From: Phallusia mammillata
Taxonomy: Eukaryota; Chordata; Ascidiacea; Phlebobranchia; Ascidiidae
Reading direction: 5' to 3'
DNA length: 64,000 nucleotides
Assembly: GCA_003260075.1 (NCBI GenBank)
Contig: QLIY01000113.1
Coordinates: forward strand, 45,793 to 109,792
In this document: positions 36,701 through 51,100 of the stretch, one piece after another
Layout: every line of letters starts with the position of its first letter
Numbering within the stretch: the stretch's first letter is position 1
Position numbers and translations under genes: made by a program
The notes under the pieces: generated by a model
Databases searched by the model: none
What the model saw: the letters and a program-made list of their open reading frames with translations, nothing else
Told to the model about the DNA's origin: nothing

Positions 36701-38057
36701 TTATATCTTGCAATGTCATGCTGATGCTGCAAAATAGCAGATGGTTAATTGCCTAAATGGAAAAACAAAGATTATTAGGTAATATTTAATACAAAAAACA
36801 AATCAGTGCAGATAATTTCAACACATAATGAATTAAAGGAGTCATTCCCAAACATTTCCCAAATTTATTTTTTTATTCTTTTAGGCTGCTAGGCGGATTG
36901 ATACATATAGAAAACATTAGTCTACGACGACATATAACGCGGTAAATAGATTGCTTAGAGTTAGGTGTAACAAAAAATATTGGGACAAAATTGCAATAAA
37001 CCCGGTTGTTTAAAAATAACGCTTACCTTAATGTGAAAAGTAGATGTCCTTGTGCAGAGAAACGTGGGTTTTGATTCCAATTGTAGAAACAAACTACTCT
37101 TTAGCTTCTAAACCTTCCAGTAGCACAGATTTTTCCGAAATGGACGAATTCCGCACGTGGCCCGAAATAAATATGCCAACGATGGTAGCTGATCTATTCT
37201 ATATTTGTCATAGGAGCGTTGCTTCCCAATCAATGTCAATCAATCAACCCATCGTGTGTTTCATAATTGGCATTCAAAAATCTTTTCAAAGATTAGTGTC
37301 AATTATTTTTTAGGTGCGAAAGACAGTTCTTAAAACTGGTCAAATTTTTAACGAATCTTGTGTGATTTTAATTCTTTGGCATAAAATCGAAATTTCATTT
37401 TCGTAATTTTCTGTTTCTTGCCATTTAAAGCTTCGTACGTGATGTATGTCAACAATTAACTATTGATTCGCTTAATTTTGTCCAAGAAAGTATTTGATTA
37501 TTTTTACCACCATTTTTTTACAAGCTAAGAAAAATGTTCACAAAAATTTCCAGGGCGTACCTGTGGTACCAAGCACGCCAGTTGTACCAATAGTAACAAT
37601 TCTCCTATAAGCAAAACTGAAATCGTTCGAAAGTGAACCTCACAGAACTCTCTTGTTTTAATTTCATTGAGCAGTTGCCATAAAGCCCCTCTACTTCCGA
37701 ACGTCCATGGCTATTTAGGTTGTATTACTGGTACCCGAGCGTACTTTTTGTGCAAAGCGCAACTATAGAACCATATGTACCCACTGTGTCAGATCAGAGT
37801 TGTAAACGGGCCTGAAACTGGAGCCCGAACCCAAATCGTTTTGGGGGGGGGGGGTTGCCATAAAGCCCCTCTACTTCCGAAAGTGGCTATAACCATATTT
37901 AGGTTGTATTACTGGTACCCGAGCGTACCTGTTGTACGAAGCGCAACTATAGAACCATATGTACCCAGTGTTTCAGTACAGAGTTGTAAACGGGCCTGAA
38001 ACTGGAACCCGAACCCGAACCCGAATCGTTTTTGAGAAGCCCGTTTAGGCCCGAAAT

Positions 38058-38119
<62 letters not shown>

Positions 38120-39324
38120 TATACATTGAAGCCTCAGGAAATACCGAGACAACAAACACAATAGACAATAATAGATTGATCTTGAACAAGGCGTTTTAGG
38201 GCAGTTTGACATCAGGTCAGGTCCAGAAACTGGCTGCTTGGCTAGTTAATTTTATTCAACAAAATATTGGCACAGAGTGTAAATTCAGGCCCGAATCAAA
38301 TTTTTTTGAAGTAATCTAAGCCCGAAAAGCCCGGCCCGACTTACAACTCTGTGTCAGTTAGCAAATTTTATTATTCTTACAGGCAATGTGCGATCGTTTT
38401 CTGCCCGACACCAAAGATCATTATCACGTGGGACAGACCGTCGTTGCTATGGTTACCAACGTGGACCAGGAAAAGCGAAGGTCAGTGGTTTTCTCTTTGA
38501 TGTCATAATTGGTTTGCGTTGATTCAGAACAGCGGCACATTTTCATGTATATTTTGTTTAATTACTGATGACCCTGTTTTCCACTAATGCGTTTCGTCTT
38601 GTTGCATAATGACACGACAAAGGGCAATTTTCAGTTTTTGGTCCTGTCTTAAAATACCAAAAAAATTGTATCACTGATATTGGCGGTGTCGGCTTAAATT
38701 TGATTTTTTGGTATGTGCGCAACTACTGACATGTGTTTTTATGCAATTGAATTTTTTTATCACGTTGTTCACTTTTCACTATAACGCAGGTTTCTGGTGA
38801 GCCTCCGTCCTTCCGAGTGTACTTTGGATTCCGACACTTCGCTCATAGGAAATTATCTTCAAGAAGTTGAATATATCAACAACTTCAAGCAAGAGAAAGG
38901 TAAGCAACATGTCATAACGAAACTGCATTCTATTTTACATTACCAAACTCTTTGGTTCTGTCGAACACCCTGGGTTCAAGTTTTATGAGGGCTTATGATG
39001 TGTACTACATTGTAAATACAATAAACCTCGGTTAATCCGGATCTTTGCCTAGTTTGGACGAAACTCGAGGAACAAATGATTTGTAATGTGGTAGGGCTTG
39101 AACTAATCATAATCGGATAACCCAAATCCTGACAATTGTTTTTTTTTTGTCTAAACGGGTCCAGATTACCCGAACGTTTACTGTATGTATAAAACGCAGT
39201 ACTACGGGAAACGGCTTGATATTACAACCGATTGCAGTAATCCAGTAGTGGGGGGGGGGAGTTATAAAACGCAGTGCTACGGGAAACGGCTTGATATTAC
39301 AACCGATTGCAGTAATCCAGTAGT

Positions 39325-39415
<91 letters not shown>

Positions 39416-41606
39416 CTGCTGCGTCGCGAGACCAGAAAACTTTTCCAGGGGCGTCGCAACAAAAAAAAGTTTGAGAACCACTGCAGTAATCTATTGAAGT
39501 AATATTTTTGTTAAATTAAACAAAGAATTTCAAAAGAAAACAAACGAAAAAAAAGTATATATTGTCCAAGTTTCGGGTGTTTTTGTAATACATTTTTAGT
39601 TTTGTTTAGTTTATAAAATGCAAGTTATTGAAATTCTAATTGTTGCAAAAAATCAACGAAGGAGTAAAAAACGCTGTACGCCAGTTCCTATGAAGGCGTT
39701 ACACTGGGTCAGCCGGTCACCAAGCATTTCCACATATAGACGCTTCAAGGCTGATCCCAGTATTGCATTTATGTTCATTTTAACTGATAGATAAAAAATA
39801 ACGATGTGTTTTACCGAACCGCGTAATAGGTTTTTCGTCAGCTTGACTGCTGCACGACTTGAGGTTAATGCAGGTCAACATAAACCTACAGCAAAAAATA
39901 CTGAAGAACCATCAATCGATTTTTTACCTTCGTAACAGAAAGCGTCCGTCATGTTTTACTTGTCAATTAATTTGTATGTACGGTTTTGTGTTTTTTTGCA
40001 GAACGTCACAGCCTACGTAGTTTGGTGCAGTGGGATTATTGCCTCGTTTATTTTTTTACCATTTGTTTTTTGGGGGGGGGGAAAACGCTGTACGCCAGTT
40101 CCTATGAAGGCGTTACACTGGGTCAGCCGGTCACCAAGCATTTCCACATATAGACGCTTCAAGGCTGATCCCAGTATTGCATTTATGTTCATTTTAACTG
40201 ATAGATAAAAAATAACGATGTGTTTTACCGAACCGCGTAATAGGTTTTTCGTCAGCTTGACTGCTGCACGACTTGAGGTTAATGCAGGTCAACATAAACC
40301 TACAGCAAAAAATACTGAAGAACCATCAATCGATTTTTTACCTTCGTAACAGAAAGCGTCAGTCATGTTTTACTTGTCAATTAATTTGTATGCGCGGTTT
40401 TGTGTTTTTTTGCAGAACGTCACAGCCTACGTAGTTCGGTGCAGTGGGATTATTGCCTCGTTTATTTTTTTACCATTTGTTTTTTAACCCAGATCTTCGC
40501 ATTGGTCAAGTTGTTCCAATTACATTGAAAGCTGACAATACGTGTACAATCGATAACAATCTATTTTCCGCATTCGAATGCATGTTAGTGACAGAACAAA
40601 GTAAGAATCTTGAGTTGTTATTATTCAAACACCTGCTGCTGAAAATCGTACAATGCCCATTGTTGCGTCACTTGGACATTGTTGCGTCACTTTATTGTCC
40701 TAAAAAATCGATCACACATATCCTTTGTCGCCCAAACAACAATAAAAGTGTTTTTAATAAATTTTAAAATAATTTATTTAATATTTAGAACACTAAACAC
40801 GGACTGGAAAAGACGCCTAACAAAAATGTTTTTATTACACACAATTTTTTTTGGTATTTTTGTGTTTTCAGTTCAAAGGTTAACTGCGCGGTTTATTGTA
40901 TAAGTAAAATCATTTCGTTCCAGAAGAAAATTGCGACGAAACAAGCGCTGTCGTCATCCATGTCAATATGACGTCACAAGAAGTGATTGTGACAAATATA
41001 TCGAGGATTGTAGAATGTCGGAAAAGTCCAGATGTAAGTTTTTACTCTTAAAAGTGGTGTTTATTTCGTTACAAAAAAAAGTTTAACAAAAAAAACGCCT
41101 GTATTTGACACTAAAGTTCTAAAGATTTTTGTTTTATTACTATTTTGTTCAAAATAGATTATTAAAACAAATTTTTAATTGCGTTGTAATATTATGTTTG
41201 AAACAAAGTAGCAAGAAAATAATTTACCACAACACAAAATTTTGCCACAATTTTTTTCAGGAATTCGTCGGCTCTTCCCTACACTGTCACGTGTTACATG
41301 TTAACGATGACGTGGCGGTCGGTTATTCGACGACAAGTGGTCACCTGGTGTGCTTACCCACCAAAGTTCACTGGAATGAGAATTCGGAACCTGAAGGAAG
41401 ATTGTTCAAAGCGAAACAGAAAGTTCAAGTCAGCGTTCATGAAATGTAAGAACAAAAAAGCTCGGATGGTTTATCATATGAAAACAATTTTAATCAGTTT
41501 ATTTACATAAAATCTTTAATAACGGCTTACATTCCATTAATTGTTTTTTCTTTTTAATTTTATACGTGTTTTTTCTACTGAATTTGAAAGAATAATCCCA
41601 CAAGCT

Positions 41607-41701
<95 letters not shown>

Positions 41702-42079
41702 CTCTATTTAAAAAAAATGTTCTACTTATTCAAGTAAAAATGGTCAATCAATTAGACTTTTTCCACACTCTTTAATTGGTCCCAACCGATGAGATAAAGA
41801 AATGGAGACATTGGTATAGGTTTTACTGTGATCTTTACACCGTGGGGAAACATATTTAATCTCCTCATATAAATATGATTCATAAAAATAAAAAAAGATT
41901 CGATGTTGTGTGTTTCATTCGAAAATTTATAATTAAGGAAAATTAAATCACCCTTTATGTAATAAATTTTGTTATTTTAAGTTTTTCTGTTTTTTTCACA
42001 AACTTAATTAAGTCTTAATCCAGCAGCTACAGAAATTGAATTATTGCTTAACTTTTTTTTTAGTTAAACTGTCATTGTT

Positions 42080-42119
<40 letters not shown>

Positions 42120-45100
42120 GTAATTGTTTTATCATGGGTAAACCCTATTCTACTTATCCAATCATAAAAATCGAAAACTATGGGTTTTTTAAGCTTAGGC
42201 AAGTCTCTAAGTATCAGGCAACGAAACTCAATCTACTTTTTAAGTCTTGACTTTGTGTATTGTATTTTAGCAAAGACGGAATAATTTTCGGGTCAGCAAA
42301 ACTACAAGCAGGAGTTGGGCGACGCGTTCGACAAGATTCCGAACTTTCCGGGGGGGGGGGTATTGTACTTATCCGATCCTAAAAATCTAAAACGATGTTG
42401 TTGTTTTTTTAAGCTTAGGTAAGTGTCCACGTATTATACAACGAAACTGAATCTACTTTAAACTTGAATTTAAAAGTTGTATTTTAGCAAAGACGGAATA
42501 ATTTTCGGGTCAGCAAAATTACAAGCAGGAGTTGGGCGACGCGTTCGACAAGATTCCGAACTTTCCGATATTTCGATGATCGAATTTTCGAACGGCATGG
42601 GAAGTCTTGAAGTTGGGATGGAAGTAAGCTTTTATGACGCAACACCTGTTACAGTGATGTAACAGTGAGTCAGCGATTTTATGTAAAATATGCTTCGAAA
42701 GTCAGTTTTATCGTGGAATAAGATTCCTTACATCGACAGAGATGTTATTTAATCACAGCAACAGTAAATGTACACAATGTGTTGAATTGAGTTTAGATGA
42801 ACATGAAACCACTAAATTTACATTTCTGCCTAATTGTTGAGGTATTTAAACATGATGTTTTCTTCCCTGAAAAGCGTCTTTTTTGAAAATCTCCGCAGCA
42901 AGTATTTAACTTTTGTGTTAGCAAAACATTTGTTTTACTTTTATGTTGGAAAATCTTTACAACAACTACTTAAACTTTCAGATTGAGGGAAGAGTGAAGT
43001 CGATTCGAGCCACCTGTGCTCTTGTCGTCATTACTTCGCTCCCCCTAGTGAAAGGGCGACCTTTAGTGGGGAGACTGCACGCCTCTGAAATCGAGAAAGA
43101 TCCTCAAGATAATTCTAACCCACTTTCAAGGTTTATATCAGTCTTTTTCTTTTCGGGGGGTTTGAAACTATTTTCGCCTTAGTTTTGTTTTTCCACACTT
43201 GTTTTTTATGCTTTGATAAGTTTTTTGCAGACTTAGGCTTGAGAAACATTAAGTTACTTGGTAAAATATTTTTGGGCGCCAACATTAAACAACGCAAAGT
43301 TGAATGACAGCCATAATCGTTCTGCAGTACTTGATGTCAACTTACAATTTAGTGTTTAATGGTAATGAAGTAACTGCAAGCAACATTTTTTCTCGCGCAG
43401 TATCCACGTGGGCGAGACAGTGAAATGTCACGTGATCGGATGCCGTGACGTCAGAACGCACGAATTTCTTGTGATCACGCGACGAAACGCCACCAGGGGC
43501 GTGCCAGAGCTCAGCATGGCTCGTAAGGAGGCGATGACGTCATCAACCAGTGACGTCAATTTGACGGAGATGTTTCCGGTTGGCAGGGAGGTGGTTGCTT
43601 ACGTTAAACATGTAAGTTGTGATTACAGACAATTGCTGTTGTAAAATGTTATTGTTTGTTTAACCAAATTTAAAAATTGTGTAATGTATTTTGATATCTT
43701 TTTTTTTTGAATTTTGTAAATACCCAATCATCAAAATCGTATGCGGATTTTTATCAGTTGGTTCCATGCTAAACAACTAAAGTACAAATGGTACATTAGG
43801 CTTGCAAAAACGGCTAATCATTAGAATCAGAGAAAGTGTTTAAACATAAGGGGGGGGGGTTTTCTATTTGAATAAGTTTTTAATAACAATACGAAGAGAC
43901 GTGATAGCTCCATTTATGGATACAGTAGGATTTAGAAATTGCTATTGTAAAATGTTATTGTTTGTTTGACCAAGTTTAAAAATTGTGCAATGTATTTTGA
44001 TATCGTTTTATTTTTGAATTTTGTAAATACCCAATTATCAAAATCGTGTGCGGATATTTATTATTTGTTTCCATGCTAAACAACTCAAGTACATTAGGCT
44101 TGCAAAAACGGCTAATCATTAGTATCAGAGAAAATGTTTTAAAGTAAAATAATGATTTTTATTGTTTTCATTTGCTTGTTTTTGTGTTTATATTTTTGTT
44201 GGCATTATTTGATTATGTATTTCTACCTAGTTCGAGAAACGACGCCACTGCATACGTATGGAGATCATTCCTGGTGTGCAAGCCAACTTGCCGCGTCTAC
44301 TAGCCTCGGAGCAGCCTCAGACGGCCGCGAAAGCCGAGAGCAAGTTTCNATAATGATTTTTATTGTTTTCATTTGTTGTTTTTGTGTTTATATTTTTGTT
44401 GGCATTATTTGATTCTGTATTTCTACCTAGTTCGAGAAACGACGCCACTGCATACGTATGGAGATCATTCCTGGTGTGCAAGCCAACTTGCCGCGTCTAC
44501 TAGCCTCGGAGCAGCCTCAGACGGCCGCGAAAGCCGAGAGCAAGTTTCGCCACGGGAGGGCGCTACATTGTGCGGTGGTGCGTAACGACGGGAAAAACAT
44601 TACTCTCGCCAGGAAAGGTAAAAATTTTAGGTTCTAGTTTAGCTAACGCAGGAATAATCGCACCACCAAACAATTTTAGTCAACTAACTGTATAGCAGAG
44701 AATGGTTTGGAATTCACTGATTTTTCGATTATTAATTACCGTTGGTTTAAATTTTGAATCCGAGCGGATAAGTAAAAAGACGGAAATGTTAATTCGTATG
44801 TTAAACCATACCTTCGCTTGGCTTTATCACTTAAAACAATTCATTTTACATTTAATTAAGTTATTCCAAAATTGTAAGATATAGAATTGCTTTGCCAGTA
44901 GATTAGCATGTAGTATACAATACAACAGTATGCTTTGCAGTTCTTTGTATTTGTATTTCAATATTTTTAACCTAGCCACAATTTCGTGCCACTTTAACTT
45001 GCCAGTCTTGCGCTAGCTGTACCTATGTGACGTAATAATGTCACAACTTTATGTCACAGATTTATTTCGGTCGATGAAGTAATCGTTGCAACATAGATTC

Positions 45101-48100
45101 AACTAAAATTTTCATTAAGTCGGAGAAGCTGTGCAACGTTGAAACGTGATACAGCGCTATAAAGTGGAGAGCACAAATGAATAAACTTCAATAACACCGA
45201 ATCAAGCACTTAATTTCGGTTACTTAGTTTACCATGGGACCAAGTATGTTTACTGAAAATATCAAACTTTTCCACAGGTGCTTTGGTCGACCGTGAAACG
45301 AAGAAAGACATTCAAGACATACGGATGGGAAGTATCACAAACGGGGAAGTCCGCCAAATCGTCTCTGATGGATTATTACTTCACACCGAACTCAGAACAC
45401 AGGGCAAAGTCTCTATCACTGATCTGGCCGACGAATATGTCGAAGAACCGCTGAAAAATTTCGAAGTTGGTCAAATGGTCAGGTAGGCAAATAGGTGTTT
45501 GGAAAATGCACAGGCAAATTAAAATATATACAGTGCACAACCTGTAGGTTTCATCAGTGCAGCTGGCGACAAGCCATGTAGGCTAGTATATCCATATTAC
45601 GGTACTAAAATTTGGTGGGAGTAACAGGCTGAAATGTCATGCCTTGTATAATATTCCGCACCACCATTGCAAACAATGGCTAATCAACTGCTTGGTTACC
45701 CAATAATTGTCAGCTCAATGTCACAGTATCAATATCTTTAAATAAGTTTGTCATGGTATATTAGTAAAGCATTATTCTGTTTCGTATTTAAAATAACACA
45801 CCCTATTTGACTTTTGATGTGAAGGTATCGGGGGGGGGGGATATTCCGCACCATCATTGTAAACAATGGCTAATCAACTGCTTGGTTACCCAATAATTGT
45901 CAGCTAATTTGTCACAGTATCAATATCTTTAAATAAGTTTGTCAATAATACTTTATATTAGTAAAGTATTATTCTGTGTCGTATTTAAAATAACACACCC
46001 TATTTGACTTTTGATGTGAAGGTATCACTATGCACAGTAAGTGTTTTTCGAACAGGTGTACAGTGGTCGGCGATGGCGCTAGAGATCATCTCTCGTTGTC
46101 ATTGCGAAAATCAGCAATGCATGACATGACGTCAGAGTCCCCTATTGATCCGGATTTAGACGACCTGAAATCGCTGAAGCCGAAAAGTCTGCTCCGAGGC
46201 TACGTTAAGTCGTCATCCAAGGTCACTAAACTTTGTTGGATTGGGGGGGGGGCGGCGCTAGAGATCATCTCTCGCTCTCATTGCGAAAATCAGCAATGCA
46301 TGACATGACCTCAGAGTCCCCTATTGATCCGGATTTAGACGACCTAAAATCGCTGAAGCCGAAAAGTCTGCTCCGAGGCTACGTGAAGTCGTCATCCAAG
46401 GTCACTAAACTTTTTTTGGATTTGTTGATCTGTAGAACCACAAACTTGTTTTTAAAAAAAATAACAAAGAAATTGTGTATTATTTGATGACTACTTGAAC
46501 TAATTAGGTTAATTATAATACAGCGACTTTAAAAACGTCTGTAATATAATGTTTTTACTCCATACAAGCTATATGACCCTTATGCTTTCAATTTTGCACG
46601 TTTTTCAGTGTCTATTTCTGCAGTTTTTGCCCATACTTTACCTTACCAAGTTTAAAATTTCCACAGTTAGCAAACCATCAAATTTGATGATGGTTGTTTT
46701 TAGGCTGGAATTTTTGTCACGCTGTCTCGCCTTCGTCACGGCAGAGTGACTTTCAATCGAGCTTCAAAATATTTTCTGTCGAACGTTGATAAAGTGAATG
46801 AAATTTTTACACCAGGAAAGTTGGTACATTGTTCAGTGGTTAGGTGGGTGGATGTCTATAGTTGGAAAACTCAGCATGATTACCTGGTGCTTACATCCAA
46901 CATTGTTGATAACTTCTTTTCCAAACAGACACATGTTTCACCATTCTAATCAGTTCCTATATTAATAACATTTAGCAATAGAAGTTTTGGTCAACAGATC
47001 GGACTGTGTAAGACATTGTTTTGCAAACTTTTTACTGTATCTCCTTACACCCCTGGGCGACTGAAAAAACGCTCAACTTTACAAAAACAGTTTTGCCAAT
47101 TAACTTTGGAGCTAAGTTTTGATTTCATGTTAGGAGTAGGTAATATTATGAGTGGATTTGATCAATGCGCCTATATCAGTCGTTCAAAGAAATTATATCT
47201 GCGAATGGTCCACACAGCTTAATTAAACCAGCCCGCAAAGGTATACGGTACGCTGTTAATATATATTTTATTATGATGAATAAAAAATTTTGAGCGTAGT
47301 GGTTTCATTTTCACAGCGTTTCGCCGCATGATGGCAGAGTGGAGCTGTCCATGTTGGGAGCTGACACAGGGCGTGATGACGTCATACCCGAATCGCTGAA
47401 TCTTCCGTTGCGAGAAGTGAAAAAGCGAAAATCATCAAAAGGCGAAGATGAAATCAAAACAAAGTAAAATATTTTCTGATGATACGTTTCTTGTTAGAAA
47501 ATAGTTGCAGTTATATGTTAAACTTTCCATGTATTTAAGTCCAATGTAACATTTTTTTGTTTAAGGAAACGCAAAAAAGAGAAGAAAACTCCAGTTACAA
47601 CGAAAACGCGAGTGGAAGATTTAATCACAAAATCCGCACCAGTAGAGCATAAAGTTAAGGTAAAAATGATCAAAATGTTGATAAGAAGTGAAAAGTTTTC
47701 CTGGATTTAAAATCAGGTCCGAAATATTTCTAGTTTCTTGAATTTTGCTAGATTTAGTAAATCTGACGGTTTACATACATGATTTTAAACAACTGAAGTT
47801 AAGTTCAAAACAAACTAGTTTTTGTATTCCCAAAAAACACCATTATGGTGCAGTTTTAGAAAACCAATTGTTACATCACAATATACTTCCATGCACGTGT
47901 TGTTGAACCACTAAATAGCGGCTGTAATTTGCTAAACCGGTTTACACATTCGGTCATTTTACTGATATTTTATGCAAATGCATTGTTACATATCTTTTTG
48001 ACCGCCTTTTCTTAAGTTCACTTGTTGAAACAAAAAGCTTTTCTACAGTGGTTCCCAACCAGGGGGGAATTCCCCACTAGGGAGGAATTATGTAATTTGT

Positions 48101-51100
48101 AGGGGGAAATTTGTGTCATAATATTAATCTCTTACAGGTTGTCTGTGCTATGTGTTATTGCTGCAATGCCATATATGAGCTGAGAAAAAGAAAGTTCTTG
48201 TATTATATATCGATTTAAGGCAGTTTAATTTCTGTTCTAAGAATTACATTAAAATGTTAATGTAAACGATATTTTAGCAAACTAAGTTTGTAGGGGGGAA
48301 TTCGATTTGAATATCGACTAAAAGGGCGCACAGGATAAAAGGTTTGGGAACCACTGAGCTAGACAAATAATTTGCTGAGTCAGCAGATTGTGTTATGGTG
48401 CAGATAACAAACGGAAGTAATCTGACTTTTAGACAAACAAAGCTTTGGTGTAGATGTGAAAACAACAAACTGTTGTACAAACATCACCATGTAGTGACTT
48501 ATTGGCTTTTTAGCTACACTTTATTCCAAACAGTCAAAATACCATATTGTGTTGCTTTACCTGCCAGTTGAAAAGGATAACTGCTGACGATTGTTTTTCT
48601 ATGCTAAAAGCCAAAATCAATCCACAACCCATGGGACTTTATTTAGAAACTAAAAACCAATCAATCAATCAAAATGCATTCAAGTAACCCAGTACAGGAA
48701 ATATCAACTAAAAATATTCGTATTTCGCTATCTCATCTATATAAACCGCAATTTCAATCTCTTAATAAAGTTTTCCTTCTTTGAGGCAATCATTCGCATC
48801 TTTTCCGCTTCTAGAAGACAATAGGTTGAATGCAAAGCTCCTGGGGATCGAGTTACAATTATTCCGTCTATTTTCGTCCTCATTTTTACTCCCACGCTAT
48901 GTTTGTCTACCGCACCACCGTATCTGCGCTACCAGATTTTGTTTTTCAACAGATGTTTAAAAATAATGGCCTGTTTTTCATATAGTCCATCAGAAGGTAT
49001 TAGACCCACTGCTTATATTTTTTATACTTATAAATATTAAATAAACATTTCTGGTATCATCCCATTGTACTACTCACAGCAATTTTTCAAAGTTTTAGCC
49101 TATAACATGTTCGTTCTGTACAATAGTTTGTTTTGTTTGTTTGTTTGTTTGTTTTTTTGTAAAAAAGAGTTTATAGGATTGCCCTAATATATGCAACGAT
49201 GTAAAAATAACATAGCGTGTCAAAAAGCTGTTGCACAAACAATTTTTACAGCAATAATTTCGAATGCTTTAATTCAAAACAAACTTTGTCTACCGTTTAT
49301 TTAGTGTTGCTGTTTGTTGGGGGGGGGGAATGTAAAAATAACATAGCGTGTCAAAAAGCTGTCGTACAAACAATTTTTACAGCAATAATTTCGAATGCTT
49401 CAATTCAAAACAAACTTTGTCTACCGTTTATTTAGTGTTGCTGTTTGTTCGACTTTATTAAGCTAGTATCAAATTTTCAACATTATGATAACAGCTAAAG
49501 TACCAACAATTCGTCAAAATTGTTCTGATTGCTTTTGCAGAATCTGCATTGCAACATTTAACTTGAGGTGTGTAAAATGAGGCTTGCAACAAAAGGAGTG
49601 GAAATTGAATAAAGCTTTCAAGTAAAATAATCCCCTCGCTTTCAATGACAGCTTGTCACATTTTGACGGGGGGGGGGGTTGCAGCATTTAACTTGAATTG
49701 TGTAAAATGAGGCTTGCAACAGAAGTAGTGGAAATTGAATAAAGCTTTTAAGTAAAATAATCCCCTCGCTTTCAATGACAGCTTGTCACATTTTGACATT
49801 TAATAACCCTCAACCTCCGTTCCCAGCTCTTTGTGACGTAACAAATGGCGATTAGGATGCGACAATAGACAATGGGCTGAATTTGGAATGAAATAAGAAG
49901 TGGGGCGCTCTGTTTGTCCATTGTGATGTCATTATGGGCACAAACAAACCAATCGGTGATTGAAATTGGAAATACGGTAGATGGGAGTTGATTGTGCAAA
50001 ATTCTATTTTGGATCAAATGAAACCTTTTTAGAATTTGTTTTTCGGGTATAAACGCTCACTAGCTAATACTTACATTATTCAGGAAGTTTACATTATTTT
50101 TCAACGCATCCCGCAACACAAACCTATTCGCCATGAACTGTAAGAATTTTTTTACTTGTTTCAGTTTGGTAATCTGGTAAAAATTTAAAGCATGGAATGC
50201 CAGTATATTTAGTAAACAACAAAAATGGTCACATAACTCTTAGTAAAAATCAATTAGGTTGCATTAACGTCAAACAACAAGTCGAAAGTAAAACGCAATA
50301 TTTCTTGCAGATCGAAAACACAGATGACATTCAACCACAAGGTGTCCCTGATCCCGGTTTCGTCTGGGACGATGACGTCACACCTAAGCAGGAATCACGT
50401 GACAGCGATGCTGACGACAGCGGAATTGAGGACGGAAGCAAGGCTGCTGTGAGTCTATATTTTGCAATATTTCAAAACGACGTTGGTTGTTATGACCAAG
50501 TAACTTAAGAATGTCATTGAAACTCCAAATTGTTTTTCATGTTAGTACTCGGGTTATCATGGCGTCACCTACATATATTACGTAAGAAGTGGTGGTAGCG
50601 CTGATTGTCCTGTAAAAATAAATTGTGATTATGCTAACATCAACCAACCTGGTACAGGAAAATAAGTTTTGTAATTCGTGAATCGCATTGTTTTTGGTTG
50701 AGTTTCGTGTATCAGAACAGCTAGTTTTTGTTAAAACTGAACAAGTCAATCAACTTAATCTTTCCTGGTTTTAGATCAAGCTAACAAAGAAGAAGATAAA
50801 GGAAGAGAAAGAGCTGGAGGAGAGGGGGGGGGGAAAACACCAAATTGTTTTTCATGTTAGTACTCCGGGCATTGTGATGTCACATACATATATGACGTAA
50901 TAATAAATTAGTGTTAGCGGTAATTGTTCTGTGAAAATGCATTGTGATTATGCTAACATCAATTCTAACAAAGAAGAAAATAAAGGAAGAGAAAGAGCTG
51001 GAGGAGAGTGAGACGAGGAGAAAAGAGGAAGAGCTTCTCGATCAATCTCACGCTCCAAACAGCGCCACCGAGTGGGAGAGATTAATGGTGTCCAATCCTC

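Larger units (their letters stand above)
47660..50310. other. PDCD11 intron 31
   Basis: Contains the MITE at 48046-48356, a TTTG microsatellite (49131-49156) and two duplicated joins (49319-49328 and 49668-49678). No exon-like frame seen. Confidence 0.5.

Noticed and set aside
44152..44585. Repeated hydrophobic frame around 44152-44412
   Set aside because: Out-of-frame reading through intron 25 and duplicated PDCD11 exon 26.
46056..46400. Real tandem duplication of PDCD11 exon 28
   Set aside because: The second copy starts mid-exon right after a G linker and has no acceptor of its own, so it is an unmerged overlap.
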